Below are positions 11,703 to 22,770 of a stretch of 64,000 nt of DNA, piece by piece. This stretch comes from Xanthoparmelia taractica (Eukaryota > Ascomycota > Lecanoromycetes > Lecanorales > Parmeliaceae), in contig JANQBS010000042.1 in assembly GCA_033085395.1 (NCBI GenBank), positions 124,001 through 188,000 of the forward strand, given 5' to 3'. Numbering within the stretch: position 1 is the first letter of the stretch; every line of letters starts with the position of its first letter. The notes beneath the pieces were generated by a model, which saw nothing but the letters and a program-made list of their open reading frames with translations, was not told the origin of the DNA and did not search any database. Made by a program: the position numbers and the translations under genes.

Positions 11703-12379
11703 GCTTCTGAAGAAAGCACGGAAGTCTGATGCATGTTATATCAAAGCGACCTGCTCCTCGTAATTATGCATTGACGAAGTAATAACGTGGAATTTCAAAG
11801 TTGGGAAAGGTTTTGTGCCGGCTAGCGAAAGGTCGGTAGAAAAGTTGCTAGACGTCAACCGTTGTGTTTCTGACACACAACTTCTCGGGAATTGAATCTA
11901 AAACCCTCACACATCCATCAAGACCAGTATGATTTGATCCGTAAGGGTTGAGATGTTAGTTTTGACGCGTTTAAGAATCAGATTCGGAAAGTGCATGGTG
12001 CTCGTTCGGGCAGGACTTTCAGAAAGGACAAATTACGTGACTGAAATCTTGGCGCGAAACCAAGTGTCACCAAATTCTCAACGAACGTATCCTTCACGTA
12101 GAGATAGTCATCAGCACGCATAATGTACCTACATATCAACCACTTCCACTTAAAGCTTGTTGTCCAAATTCATCGCTCTCTGCGCAAGCAAGGAGATAAG
12201 CAAACAGCCTATCGCGTAATTGAAAACTACCAGGAGACCTTAAGATTACATAGATTGTATCCTCCATTCAACCGCTAATCTTTGACAGTCTCGTATTCGG
12301 ACTTCTCTCAGGACCCTCGCCACACCTTTTAAAGTTGTGTTCAGGATGCGTGGTGTCGCTTGAAGCAGTCTTCGGCTGC
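11703..12379. other. Intergenic between nucleotidyltransferase and NLR genes
   Basis: Shared region: promoter of the nucleotidyltransferase gene and 3' end of the NLR gene. No gene recognised. Confidence 0.5.
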
Positions 12380-15300
12380 TTATGAATTGACCTTAGCGCC
12401 AAGAGACAAGAGATACTTCACGATGGATTCATGCCCACTTTTGGCTGCGTATTGCAGGGGGGTTGCTCCTTCGTGTGGTACGTCCACTCCAGCTCCCGCT
12501 TTTGTAAACCTCTCCACCAGTGTCTCGTACCCGACTTCTGCTGCTCGACAGAGCAGAACCGGATCCCAAACGAAGCCATTTGTGGGCTTTGGGATATGGT
12601 CCATCAGGAATTCCACTATCTCGTAATGTCCCCGATCCGAGGCTTTGATGAGAGCTTCTGTCAGGTAACGAGTGTCATTCGCCGTCTCCTTGTCAAAGCC
12701 ATCGTCAAACAGCTTCGTCACGATATCCAGATGACCTGCCCAGCTAGCCAAGGCAATGGCGTTGCCTCGAACAGCGAAAGCTCCACCCTTTGGTATTTCC
12801 ACCTCAAGGCAGACGTTAACCACATCGGCGAAACCCAGGTAAGCGGCAAGGGATAAAGGATTTGTTACACATATGTCTGGTGCGACATCCATGCCGCCGA
12901 GTCGAGACTTGAGTCCCCACCAAACCTGAATAAAGTCTCTGTCCTTCAGATATTCGAGCATTGCCTCGGCATACGAGCCTTGCTCGATGGCTTTCCGGTA
13001 GTGCGCTGGCCAGCAGTGCACCGCATATGCCATCAAGTCGAACAACGGACCTTGAGGTTGGATCCACTTGTCTTCTTTGAAGGCTTGTTTCACCGGGTTT
13101 TTAAAATCTTCAGAGCACAAATACTTGAGCAGAGTACGTGTAGCGCCCCAGTGGTCCAGACAATCTGTTCCATCATGAATCGGATTCTTTAACCTATTTC
13201 GATCCCTGAATTGTCGTTCATCTGCGAGAACTCTGTTGAAACAAGTCTTGACCTGTTCATGGCTCCAATAAACTTCATTGTTCTCTTCTTTAATTAGTGG
13301 ATGGAAAGCGTCCCGCAAGTCAGACGAAAGATCCCAAGGCAGTCTGTCCGTGTCAAGTCTCAGTGTGTTTTCGTCCTCAACCAGTGCTTCAATAGTGGAC
13401 AATTCATTGATCGCCATTGGTCGTTGCGCGTGGAGCATCCAGCGAAGAGTCTTTTCATTTTGTTCAAAGTTCCTCTGGGTCTTGATGGTTACTTTTACCT
13501 GACCTAAAACGTCATATGGCAAGGCTTGCAACTCTGACCAAATTTCTTCTCTGGTGGAGAACTGTTTGTGAATGCGCTCCGTGAAGATATCGAGTGTAAC
13601 CGACAGCTGTCCAAAATCTTCACACTTATACAACCTTTCCTGGAGATCGTACTCGAAATCCCGCAGAAGTGGCTTCTCTTCCATCAGCTCAGCGTTGAAC
13701 TGTTCTATGTGAGCGTCAATCCGTCTCTGGGGAGACCGCTCAACGTTCAACTGAAGTTGGGGGCAGTCCTCTAACGAGTCTTGAATATCTTGCCGTAGCT
13801 CTCCGATAAGGATTACTTTGAGTGGCGTTGATATGCGTCCACTCCGCCGATCGTCTGCCAAACGATTCAGCAAACGATTCAGAAATCGTGTTCGGGATGA
13901 GTCGCAATTATGAATCTGGTTGACGATGCAAAATATTGGCCCAGAGTCACGGGCGGCTAGTAGCGAACAGAACAGGTTCCAGAGCGCTTCAAAACTCCAG
14001 ATAGACCGCTTCTTGATGGCCAGATACAGGTCACAGACTTGCCCAAATCGCTGAGGATTCTGGCTCACGATCTGGCAGATCATGGAACTCATAAGTGCCG
14101 TGCTTGATATCCGCCGCACATCCTGGTCGCTGAAGGAGAAATAGACGACGGAAACACTTTCGGGATTCGGCTTCTGAAGTGTACGAAGCAAAGTGCGTGA
14201 GAAGGCACCCTTACCAACACCTGGCGGGCCGTGAAGGTAGATGATGGATGATTGGCCATCTTTTAACAGTGTTTTGAGCTCGCCTGAGCCGCCCTGTACA
14301 TCGGTGGGAATTGAGAACCAAGGTGAGAGCCTGAGCAATGTCGTCAGGCACTCGGCGTAATCCCGATCACGTTCTTCTGGACTGATTACCACGGTGCTCT
14401 GATCGTAGGTCAGAAAAGGGAGGGCAACCCACCTGTCTTAATGATTTCCAGGATCAGAGGGAACTGATCGTCCGTCCAATCGAACCTGCAAAGATCCCGA
14501 TGCCTCTTGGCCCGTGCAATATCTTTGCAGTAAACGAGGTCTGTCGTAGAAGAATAGCGGTTCACGACCTGTTCTGCGGTCAATCAATGCGCATGAAAAT
14601 CTTGGCACCTGGTAATGATCATCGGAGCCAAGAGTTAAGTGGGAGCAGGCTACTGACGGCAAATTCTCCAACCAACAATGGTCCCTGATCGTTGCCTTGG
14701 TAGATGTTCACAATGCTGTACTTTGCGTACAGGGCGAGGAAAGCGTTAGTGACTTGCGGCAATTTATCAGAGAAATCTTCAATCCGATCTGCAGGAAGAT
14801 CTGGAAAGACGGATCGAGACGGATATGTGGCGGAAAAGATATTAGTGACGATTTTCACCCGCGACTGTTCATCCATGGCTCTGTGTGGAGTGCCAAAAAA
14901 CATCTGCATGAAGAGTCAGGTTCAAAGATGGCTGATCGAGGGTATGTGAGAATGGTTTGTGCAGACCAATCGATAGGTATTGGCGGATATTGAATGAAAG
15001 GCTCTGTTTTCGGTCGCCATAATCAGGGCCTATGGTTTTTTAGTCCATTACGATCACATTTTGGCCACCTATGTACCGAAGAGATTTACCTTCTTGACAA
15101 CGATTCCTCCCAGATCGTGCGCTATGAATGTAATGGGGCAATTATCCTCGCACTGTACAGTGTCAATGTTAGGTAGAGTTATCGAGATAGTATGGTATCT
15201 ACCTTCCTATCCAGCCTCTTCTCATTGAGAGCCTCGAGAAGCTTTCCCGCTGAGTAGGCTAGACCTTTGGATGAGAGTAGAGCGTTTTCGCCGGTGCTCT

Positions 15301-15580
15301 CACTGTTGTAACCAAATATCATAATTCGCGCATTTGGCAGGTGCTTTGGTAGTAGATCCTCGAGCCACATGCATGGACCTTTTTCTGAAGCCGCCGAGGT
15401 CCATGACAGACGTGGATGGCCATGCAGGCCGTTTACAGCGATGATACTGTTCGCGGGGACACGTTTAGCTTGGGTTCAGCGGACAGGAGGCTTTCACTTG
15501 GACGCTTACTCGAGGTCTACTTTGACGGATGGATCCGGTTCATGAACCACCTGCAGCCCGTGAAGGCTGGTGTCATCCAT
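12380..15580 (-). pseudogene. Fungal NLR: alpha/beta-hydrolase - NACHT - ankyrin STAND protein, one frame break
   Basis: Exons 15580-15510, 15446-15203, 15152-15090, 15029-14967, 14903-14658 and 14568-12380 give about 945 residues. The N-terminal part is a DUF676/PGAP1-like hydrolase fold: VNGLHGHPRLSW, IFGYNSE, FIAHDLGGIVVKKAL and MFFGTPHRAMD. Its nucleophile position is Asp (HDLGG rather than HSLGG), so it is probably not a classical serine esterase. A NACHT-type ATPase follows: P-loop GPPGVGKG, VVYFSFSD, IFCIVNQIHNCD in Walker B position. The last 180 residues are ankyrin-like repeats ending TPLQYAAKSGHESIVKYLL. Such STAND proteins are fungal non-self recognition and heterokaryon-incompatibility candidates. 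After the IILEIIKT segment the frame shifts by one base near 14433 into the NACHT frame. A GTGGGT donor exists there, but no acceptor at normal distance keeps phase, so this looks like an indel. The Walker A Ser/Thr after Lys is Gly. Confidence 0.72.
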
Positions 15581-17640
15581 CCTGTGTGAAACCTCGGTTC
15601 AACGGTTGTTGAGAAGCCTCGTGAACTGAAAGCAAGCGCAAATGCTCCTACAAGCTGCGCACCTCTGGGAAAACAGTCAAGAAAATGAATAGCTTGATCT
15701 TAGGACTTGGAGATGGAGAAGTTAAGGTTTGAGCATGTGGGAATATTGATGCGTGGATGAAGGATTGAATGTTTCTATGGGTGTGAGAAGGCTACTTATA
15801 CCCCTATTTGCCACTTGCGGGGTAGCTACAACACAGTTGTCTCAACACGGTGCAGAGCAAGACGCAGAGCAAGTGAAATTATCTCCGCATGGACCGTGCA
15901 TATTGTCCGCGAGTAGCAGAAATGGCGGAAGGGGCTCACAGCCGTCTGACTGTAAGCACTAAGGTACCTTACCGTACTCAAACCAGGGTAATTCGATCAT
16001 AAGCGCTGTTGGTCCGTGATCTGCATTCCTTTAGTATCAAGGTACTTTCTATGGAATTTCGTAGGTGGCCTTTGGGAATGTATTGTGGGGGAATGTATGG
16101 TGGGGGTTCCTGTATCCAAGATCCCTTCCCCCGCAAGCAGTCACCATTCCCGCCCTCCTACCACCTTTCTAGTCTTGCTCTCAAATTTCACGCCTCTAGC
16201 TGCATAGCCAAAGCTGATGGACTGTTTATGACGACGACTACCTATACTATCGATCGGCTGGTTGAGAGCGCTCTCAGGCAATTATATCTACAAGCAGAAT
16301 ACCAGGCTAACAAAGAATAGTAGTCCTCTGGAATGCCGGCCCCTTCGAATGTAATGAGAACGTGTTGGTATTCAGCCGTCTACATCGCAAGCTGACTCAG
16401 CGCTTTGGCGTTTCTCCACATTCCAGCATCCCAAATGATTCTTCATATGAGACCACTCTAACCTCCATTCCAATAGAATGGCAGTAGGTACACGTGTAAT
16501 CTATTTTTCGTTGAGTGGGTCCGAGTTGCTATAGCCAATTTGGGCTAGATCACAATCAGTTCGAAGTACGAATTGTTGTACTGTACGCTTTGAAGGCGTG
16601 CAGGCTGACAAAACTGATAGTCCCCAAGTCCTTTGAGGGGCGAGGGAGCGCGCTGAACGAAAGCTTCATCATTTATTATGTAACCCTGAGTACCCGGTAA
16701 GTACTGTCTTCTCATTGTTGAATAGGATTGGTTGCCTTCACTGGCAAGTCGACGTTCTTTTGTAGGTGTGCTTTCTAATATGAAACTAGCTTTGTCCCTT
16801 CACCGTTTCACCTTGCTTACGAAGATCCTCCGTGACTGGCCACAAGTAAATTACCACCTGAGGCCTTTTTGGAAGCAGGCGCAGTGCATGCATTGGAAAT
16901 GAAAATCCCACGTTCTCTTGATAATGCCCTTTTTCTTTCCCTATTCACGTCTTTAAGAATGCGTAAGTACTACTCGCATTGATTTGAGATGTGCTCGGCC
17001 CTGTGTCTGCTCACATGTGTTTGCCAACTGGCAGAGCGAGGCTAATTATTAAAGTGTGTTAACCTGCTCTCCTGTTTGTCCTAAGATGATACTGACGTAA
17101 CGCTAGCACTAAAAGCAGCCCAAGCGATTTTGCGAAGCACGCTGCAATATTTATATAGGCTATAAATACGATCTTATCCGGTAGATTCCATCTCTATTCC
17201 TAACCAAATTCCTTCGGTTGATTCTACTATGCAGTCCAGGCTTCTCCCCCTGTGGGTGTAGAGTTTACTGCATATACTTCCATCTTTGTAACTTGGAACC
17301 GAAGTACCTGTACAACGGACTCAATCAGAGAGAGTCTCGCTAACAACGCCCTTCTTTGTCCCTACGGCGACAGATGGAGTACTTGACGGTGGCGCAGCGG
17401 AGACTACTTTCGTCTATGGCTTTTCTCAAGATTGCTCCGTCAGCAGGTACGCTCCATTGGCTACGTCCTCCCTGATGGACTTCATGTCGACTGAGCCATT
17501 GTCGAGATTTAATCAAACAAAAACACTTTCCTTCTCACCACCTGGACGCTTTATACTTCCATCACCACGTATCCCATCGGCTGGCAGGGTGCAATAAATA
17601 GGGGTTCAGCCCTACTCTCCGTCCCGTAATTATCAAAAAA
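15581..17640. other. 2-kb stretch without a supported gene
   Basis: The 5' flank of the NLR gene followed by ordinary-composition DNA. No frame over 103 codons and none with a recognisable domain. The composition turns sharply AT-rich from about 17640, at the edge of the decayed piggyBac element. Confidence 0.5.
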
Positions 17641-19570
17641 AAAACAACGCGTTCACATTAAATAATAGCTATATAAATTAATACTATGCCTCGTAATAAG
17701 ACGTTAAATGATCTAGATCACGTAAGAAAGGATTTTAAGTCTTCTAAGATCTCAAAAGAACGTTTCTTAAAGCTCTGGCCGTTACTTAAGTACATATTAA
17801 TGGAGATCAAGTAGCTATGAATTAATAATTATAGTTAATTACTTAATATTATTACTTTAGATAATTTCTATACGATATTTAATTTATTCTTCACTAATTA
17901 GATTATTGAAACACTCGTACGTTATATAAATAAATACGCTTTTCTAAATCCTAGACCTAAAACTTCGAATTCACGTATCTAATTTTTAATTATAATTAAA
18001 GAATTTCGAGCTTATTTAAGAGTAAATATTTAAATAAGTTTACATATAGAGTTAAATATTAAAGAGTTTTAAAATATCGATCTTTTAAAGAGGTCTATTT
18101 ATAAGCAAGTTCTAAAGTATATTAGCGTTAAAAGATAATAATAAATTAATAGATTCTTTTATATTTTTAAGTTTTATTTAGATTAGCAATTAGATTAATA
18201 AGAGACTTCGTTCGAGAAGTTAGAATTACTAAGTAATACTCTAAAATAGACTTTTAAGAAATATTAAAAGACGAATACTTACTTAACTATAGATAAGATA
18301 ATTTAGAGATTCATAAATCGAGTTAAAGAAATTGTTAATATTTCTAACAAATCTATATTAGAGGACTTTAAGATTTGAGTATTAGTAAATTAAGACTATA
18401 TTCTTAATTAAGTGTATTATACTAAGAATTAAAATAAGGGCGAGAGATCTTAGAATATTTACGATTATTAAATTAAATAACTAAGGTTTAATTAAACTTA
18501 AATTATAATTCTCGACTTACTATCTTAATAAGATATTGCTAAGAATTATTCTCATATCGTATAACTAGATAACTTATTTACATTAGCTCGATTACTAGCA
18601 TAATTAAATAATAAAGAATTTAAGACTACTAAGATTATACGTATTACGAGAATAAATTATAAAGAATTAAAGACTAAAGAGAGTATTAAGACTTAATAGA
18701 AGTATTAAGAGTCTAATCGAGATCTTAATTAAAGATTTATAGATCTTAAAATTAAATAAAACTTTATCTTAAAGTAAGATAAGCTCTATAAAAGATTATT
18801 AAGTAATAAAAGAATAATAAAATTCGTCTAAAAAGATTAAAATGTGATTCTTTTTATAAGCACTATATCGAATAATCGAAAAATAGTAAAACGTCTTCGT
18901 CGTAGATTAGCAAAAATAGCTATAAATATACGTACTTCTCGTATTATCTTTGAAGAAATAACTACAAAAGAGTTAAATATTCTCGAGTTTATTAATATAT
19001 ACAATTATTTTATAAACGAGATAAATTATATTAATTAATTATAATATTACTATAATATATAACGAGTACACGTTAAGAGTTAAAAATTATTATAATATTT
19101 CTTATTGAATAGCACTATCGTAAATAGCTATCTTCTTTATTATTATATATCTAAATAATTAAAATATTAGTCTAGAACTCACTATAATTAGCGAGAATTT
19201 CGTGCTAAACTTATTAGTTAATTATTCGAGCACTCGAAGCGACTCTCGAGAAGGCCCTATTCTATTAAGATCTCTCTATCTATATAAATTTATTTAATAG
19301 CTACTATAAATTATAGCAAACTTATTCGTATAAGAGATAAGAATAAGATATACGTTTCTTGCTTATATGCTAAGAGAACTATTCCTCCGATATAACCTAA
19401 AAAGGCACTAACGAAGTTATCGAATAATTCGATTAGATCTTACGATATGAATAAAAGGAAAAGGCGAGAGCGAGTCCTAAGGGTCCTATATGGCTGTAAG
19501 CTATGTGAGATTCATATATGCAATCATATGGGGTGCTGGAATGATCACATAGCTGCAATTCCAAGTATGT
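17641..19570 (+). mobile_element. RIP-decayed piggyBac-family transposon remnant
   Basis: Very AT-rich, with stop codons in every frame. Read through the stops on the plus strand from an ATG at 17686, it still shows the order of fungal piggyBac (DDE_Tnp_1_7) transposases. There is an LDNLFTLARLLAQL-like block near 18565, RITRINYKELKTKES near 18640, VILFISTISNN then RLRRRLAK near 18845-18915, EFINIYNYFINEI near 18985, VNSYLL with REFRAKLIS near 19125-19215, and the C-terminal Cys-rich CKRCEIHICNH-like end at about 19490-19530. CAA/CAG-type codons are replaced by TAA/TAG throughout, as RIP produces. No intact transposase remains. Ends were not resolved, and no clear TTAA duplication could be assigned. 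Confidence 0.7.
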
Positions 19571-19586
19571 AGAATTTTGGTGGGGG

Positions 19587-20001
19587 ATGCCAAGACTTAT
19601 TGCACCCCAGGCGCCAGCCGATGGGATAGCCCCAGCTACTGGTACAGCAAGACCGTCCGCAACCTCGCACACTCGTCAGAGTCCCTCTGCGGGCTCGACG
19701 GGGACGAATAAACTCATCATTGGCCTTGATATTGCAACTAACTGTCTTCCCAGTTCTCCTTATCACGATAGGCCTTTCTTCATTTTGCATTGTCCGAAGG
19801 CGCCGACGAAGGAGGAAAGACGAAACTGCCAATTCTCCCACAGATGTTAGAAAAGACGAGGATGGAGACACACAATTATACTTTCAGCAGGGGGTGGAGT
19901 TGGATGACGAGCAGCGAAGGCATGAAATGAAGGCAGTGGAACTTAGGTATGAGATGGAGGGGGAAGACAGGTTACGCGAGCTGCCTGGAGCAGAGGGATA
20001 A
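19587..20001 (+). pseudogene. C-terminal fragment of a one-pass membrane protein
   Basis: Immediately after the piggyBac remnant. Ser/Thr/Pro/Ala-rich text, then a hydrophobic membrane span (about 19720-19770), then a RRRRRRRKDE stop-transfer and a Glu/Arg-rich cytoplasmic tail (LDDEQRRHEMKAVELRYEMEG) ending RELPGAEG at 20001. This resembles the tails of fungal WSC/Mid2-like or kelch-type surface proteins. The ectodomain part and the tail are in different plus frames, shifting by one base around 19720-19745, and no start or N-terminal domain exists upstream, where the transposon lies. Likely the 3' end of a gene truncated by the transposon. Confidence 0.45.
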
Positions 20002-21008
20002 AGACGGAGCGATAGGCAAGAACTGCTTGAGGAGGAACACGCGAGAAAGCTTGAAAACTCCACTACTTGATACAGTGCGAATCACTTCTTCTAAAAGCCT
20101 ACCCCTTTTCGAACCTTCTCGGCCAGTACACGACTCGAATATCTCGTCGACATGGTTTGTCGTGTTGTTCCATGTTTTGCGACCTTGCTGTTCTACAGCG
20201 TTGCAACGCTGCGTTACGGCGACCAAGCTTAATCGAAGGCCCCCTCTGCGACTGGTGCGCTTCCACACATTCTGAGTGAGAGTCTCATAGGTCTTGAGGC
20301 TAAAGGGAAGGTGGTGGGATGGGCTAGGCGGTCTCGGTGCCTATCAGGGTTTTCAGAGACTATGATACAATATTATTCTTGACAAAGGAAGTTGGTGAAA
20401 GATGGTGGAGGATGGCGCGCTTTCATAATCTGATCGAATTTTCGAATCTTGGGTAAGGGCCATGCACTTCAACCAAGAGGCCCTGGTTGAAAATTCGAAT
20501 TTTTACCCGTGCTTCATGATTGTGTATAAAGCAAGCAAGATAATGGTAACCAGACTGCGTCTTCTAAGGAACACGATACATGATCGCGCAAGTACCATCC
20601 TTTCAATTGTGATGTTATTGTTTAGCAAACTCCACGCATTTCGGTGGGATGGTATATTCAGAGTACAGGGGTGAAATCGGCGCTGAATATAGGGGCGACA
20701 CGATATCCAGCCCAAACTTACGACCCTAACCAATCTCCCGCGCCGTAGAGACGCTACAGCGAAGTGATTCTGCAGGCCTTACCTGACTTTTGCACTTTGA
20801 TGGGGCAAAGTGATATTGGTCCCGGAATTGCAAGCCATATACCGAATGGAGGGATCAGTAATGAATATAGCATTTCGATCCACGACCTGGCGCGCAAGCA
20901 AGGCGGTGTTCGCTATCTTTCGAATTTATTGGATAAGGCGTATTATCTAATCTTGATAATAATTCGACTAGTTGTTATTCACTAGCTTGGCCAGACATTC
21001 GAAACTGG
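20002..21008. other. Intergenic, nothing recognised
   Basis: Short frames only (longest 108 codons, overlapped by an antisense frame). No repeats or RNA genes seen. Confidence 0.5.
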
Positions 21009-21896
21009 TCATCGTCGAAAAATCGGATTCAATATCCCAGCGACCTGCTCATAGACCGTGAACAATATCCCGCCACTAAAGACCGTTCTCCCCAACCTCA
21101 TCGTCGTCCCCCGCCAAAACCCTCTAATCCCATCATCGGCCAAAACGCTTCGAAAAGCATCCACCGTACTGGCCCCCTTTGCGCTCTGAGACCTCGTCTT
21201 GAGCGTGTCAAATGGCTGAGTAGCGTACGTCGTGATTATCCCCGCCACCGCTCCGTTCGCAAAATTCATAGCCGTATTTTGCGTAACGTGTCGAGTATTC
21301 TCATAGTCCTTCAGGATATTATAAGTACCCATACGGAAAGCCGTAGCGCCAGCTTGCTTGAGCGTGGTGCCGATGAATCCGCGATAGAGACCCAGAAATC
21401 CATGCTCGGAGTAGACTACTCGAACAGCGTGCGGTGCCGAGTGGAAGCGTTTCAGGGTCCTGGCATCATCGATCAAGGCCGTCTTGATACGCTCCGTTGG
21501 CGTGACGGCGAAGATGCTTGCGACGACGCCGGCGCTCATTCCAGCAAGCATGTTGCGGAGAGGCGATAAAGCGCCCGTTTCGGGGTCCTTGAAGGCATTC
21601 TTGATCATGTCGAATGAGAGGAAGCGAACGCCATCTTTAGCAATGGACCCGACGATCAGTGACGAACAGCCTTTGTATAACGCCCTCGGGCCCTCTCTGC
21701 GAAATACTTCGGAAACGACAAGGAAAGGATTTCGCGGCCTGGAAGCGTTTCCCTCATTGCGCAGTTGGACTCTGGTCTTTGCGAACTCGAAGGGGTATGT
21801 CACTGCGGCCTCGACTCCACCGGCTATGCCGCCTGAGACAAGCGATACGACAGGAGGGGTTTTGAAGTCATCCGCCGCTCCAGATTTAGGGCTCAT
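21009..21896 (-). CDS. Mitochondrial carrier, citrate/tricarboxylate type
   Basis: A single exon of 295 residues. Three carrier repeats are seen, each with its signature: PFEFAKTRV near residue 35, PTERIKTALIDDAR near residue 131, and PFDTLKTRSQSAKG near residue 228. The PTERIK...LIDDAR and TQPFDTLKTRSQS motifs are characteristic of Ctp1-type citrate exchangers of the inner mitochondrial membrane, which swap citrate for malate or another tricarboxylate. Six membrane helices are expected. The frame is intact and the length normal. Citrate specificity is inferred from these motifs. Confidence 0.9.
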   Translation of the reverse strand: MSPKSGAADDFKTPPVVSLVSGGIAGGVEAAVTYPFEFAKTRVQLRNEGNASRPRNPFLVVSEVFRREGPRALYKGCSSLIVGSIAKDGVRFLSFDMIKNAFKDPETGALSPLRNMLAGMSAGVVASIFAVTPTERIKTALIDDARTLKRFHSAPHAVRVVYSEHGFLGLYRGFIGTTLKQAGATAFRMGTYNILKDYENTRHVTQNTAMNFANGAVAGIITTYATQPFDTLKTRSQSAKGASTVDAFRSVLADDGIRGFWRGTTMRLGRTVFSGGILFTVYEQVAGILNPIFRR

Positions 21897-22770
21897 CGGG
21901 AGCTATTGGTCAAGCCTGGGGAGTCGGCAGGGCTGTATGTATGGGGATTAGCATGATAGAGTTGGTACAGAAGCATCCAGCGATAACGCATATGTTGGAG
22001 GTTGTCCTCAACAAAAGGTCTTGGCATTCCGTCATCGATACGGTACAGGATCAAGTCGCGGCGCCATCCCAATTGGGCAGGTTTACCGAAAGATGATCTT
22101 AGTATCTTCAATACTAGCTGACAATAATATATTTTACCAGATCGCAGACTCACTCACAGCATATTTTCATAAAACCTACGTATCTATCGAACGGGCCAGT
22201 ACACTTATATAGAGTAAAGAAGGAGCCAGATACTTATATACTCCTATAGGTCCTTTCCTTCGCTACTATTCTAGTTGTTTTCCCTTCTCGCCAACACGCT
22301 GCGCGATGGGGTGGGGTGCGGTTTGGACCTCGAAAATGCCAGGGGCTTTTGGGGTTGGTCGAGAAAGCCCAAGCAGGGATGTATCGTAGGGCTGCAAGGT
22401 TCCTGCACGGTGTCTAGACCCGCATTGGCCCTAAAGTAGCCCGCCTATATGCAATAGGTACTTCGTATCCTGATAACGAGATCGATAAGGCACCAGAGGG
22501 GTACTTCGTAAGGGTTGCGCTTTCAAAAAGTCGCCGGGCATTCTCACCCTAAACCCTATTGAGGCCTCCCAACAAAACTCCCCTCTATCGGACCTCTAAG
22601 CAAGTTGTTGAGGAAGAGAGGAAGAGATGTACAGACTTCTGTGACAGGCGAACTGGATGCAAGGCGGGTTGCCTTGTCCTTTATGTTGGAAAGTACACAT
22701 ACTCCATAGCACCTCGCATGCACACATGGCAGCCTCGTCTTCACAGCTGCGCTTTCCCCCCAGGCAAATC
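21897..22770. other. Intergenic between carrier and carboxylesterase
   Basis: The 5' flank of the carrier gene and 3' flank of the esterase gene. No gene or repeat recognised. Confidence 0.5.

Noticed and set aside
14398..14433. Very short intron (about 34 nt) joining hydrolase and NACHT parts of the NLR
   Set aside because: Below the shortest intron seen in the window (46 nt), and the GTGGGT donor phase does not match either nearby acceptor. A one-base frame break explains both flanks, since RWVALPFLTYDQ is readable straight through.
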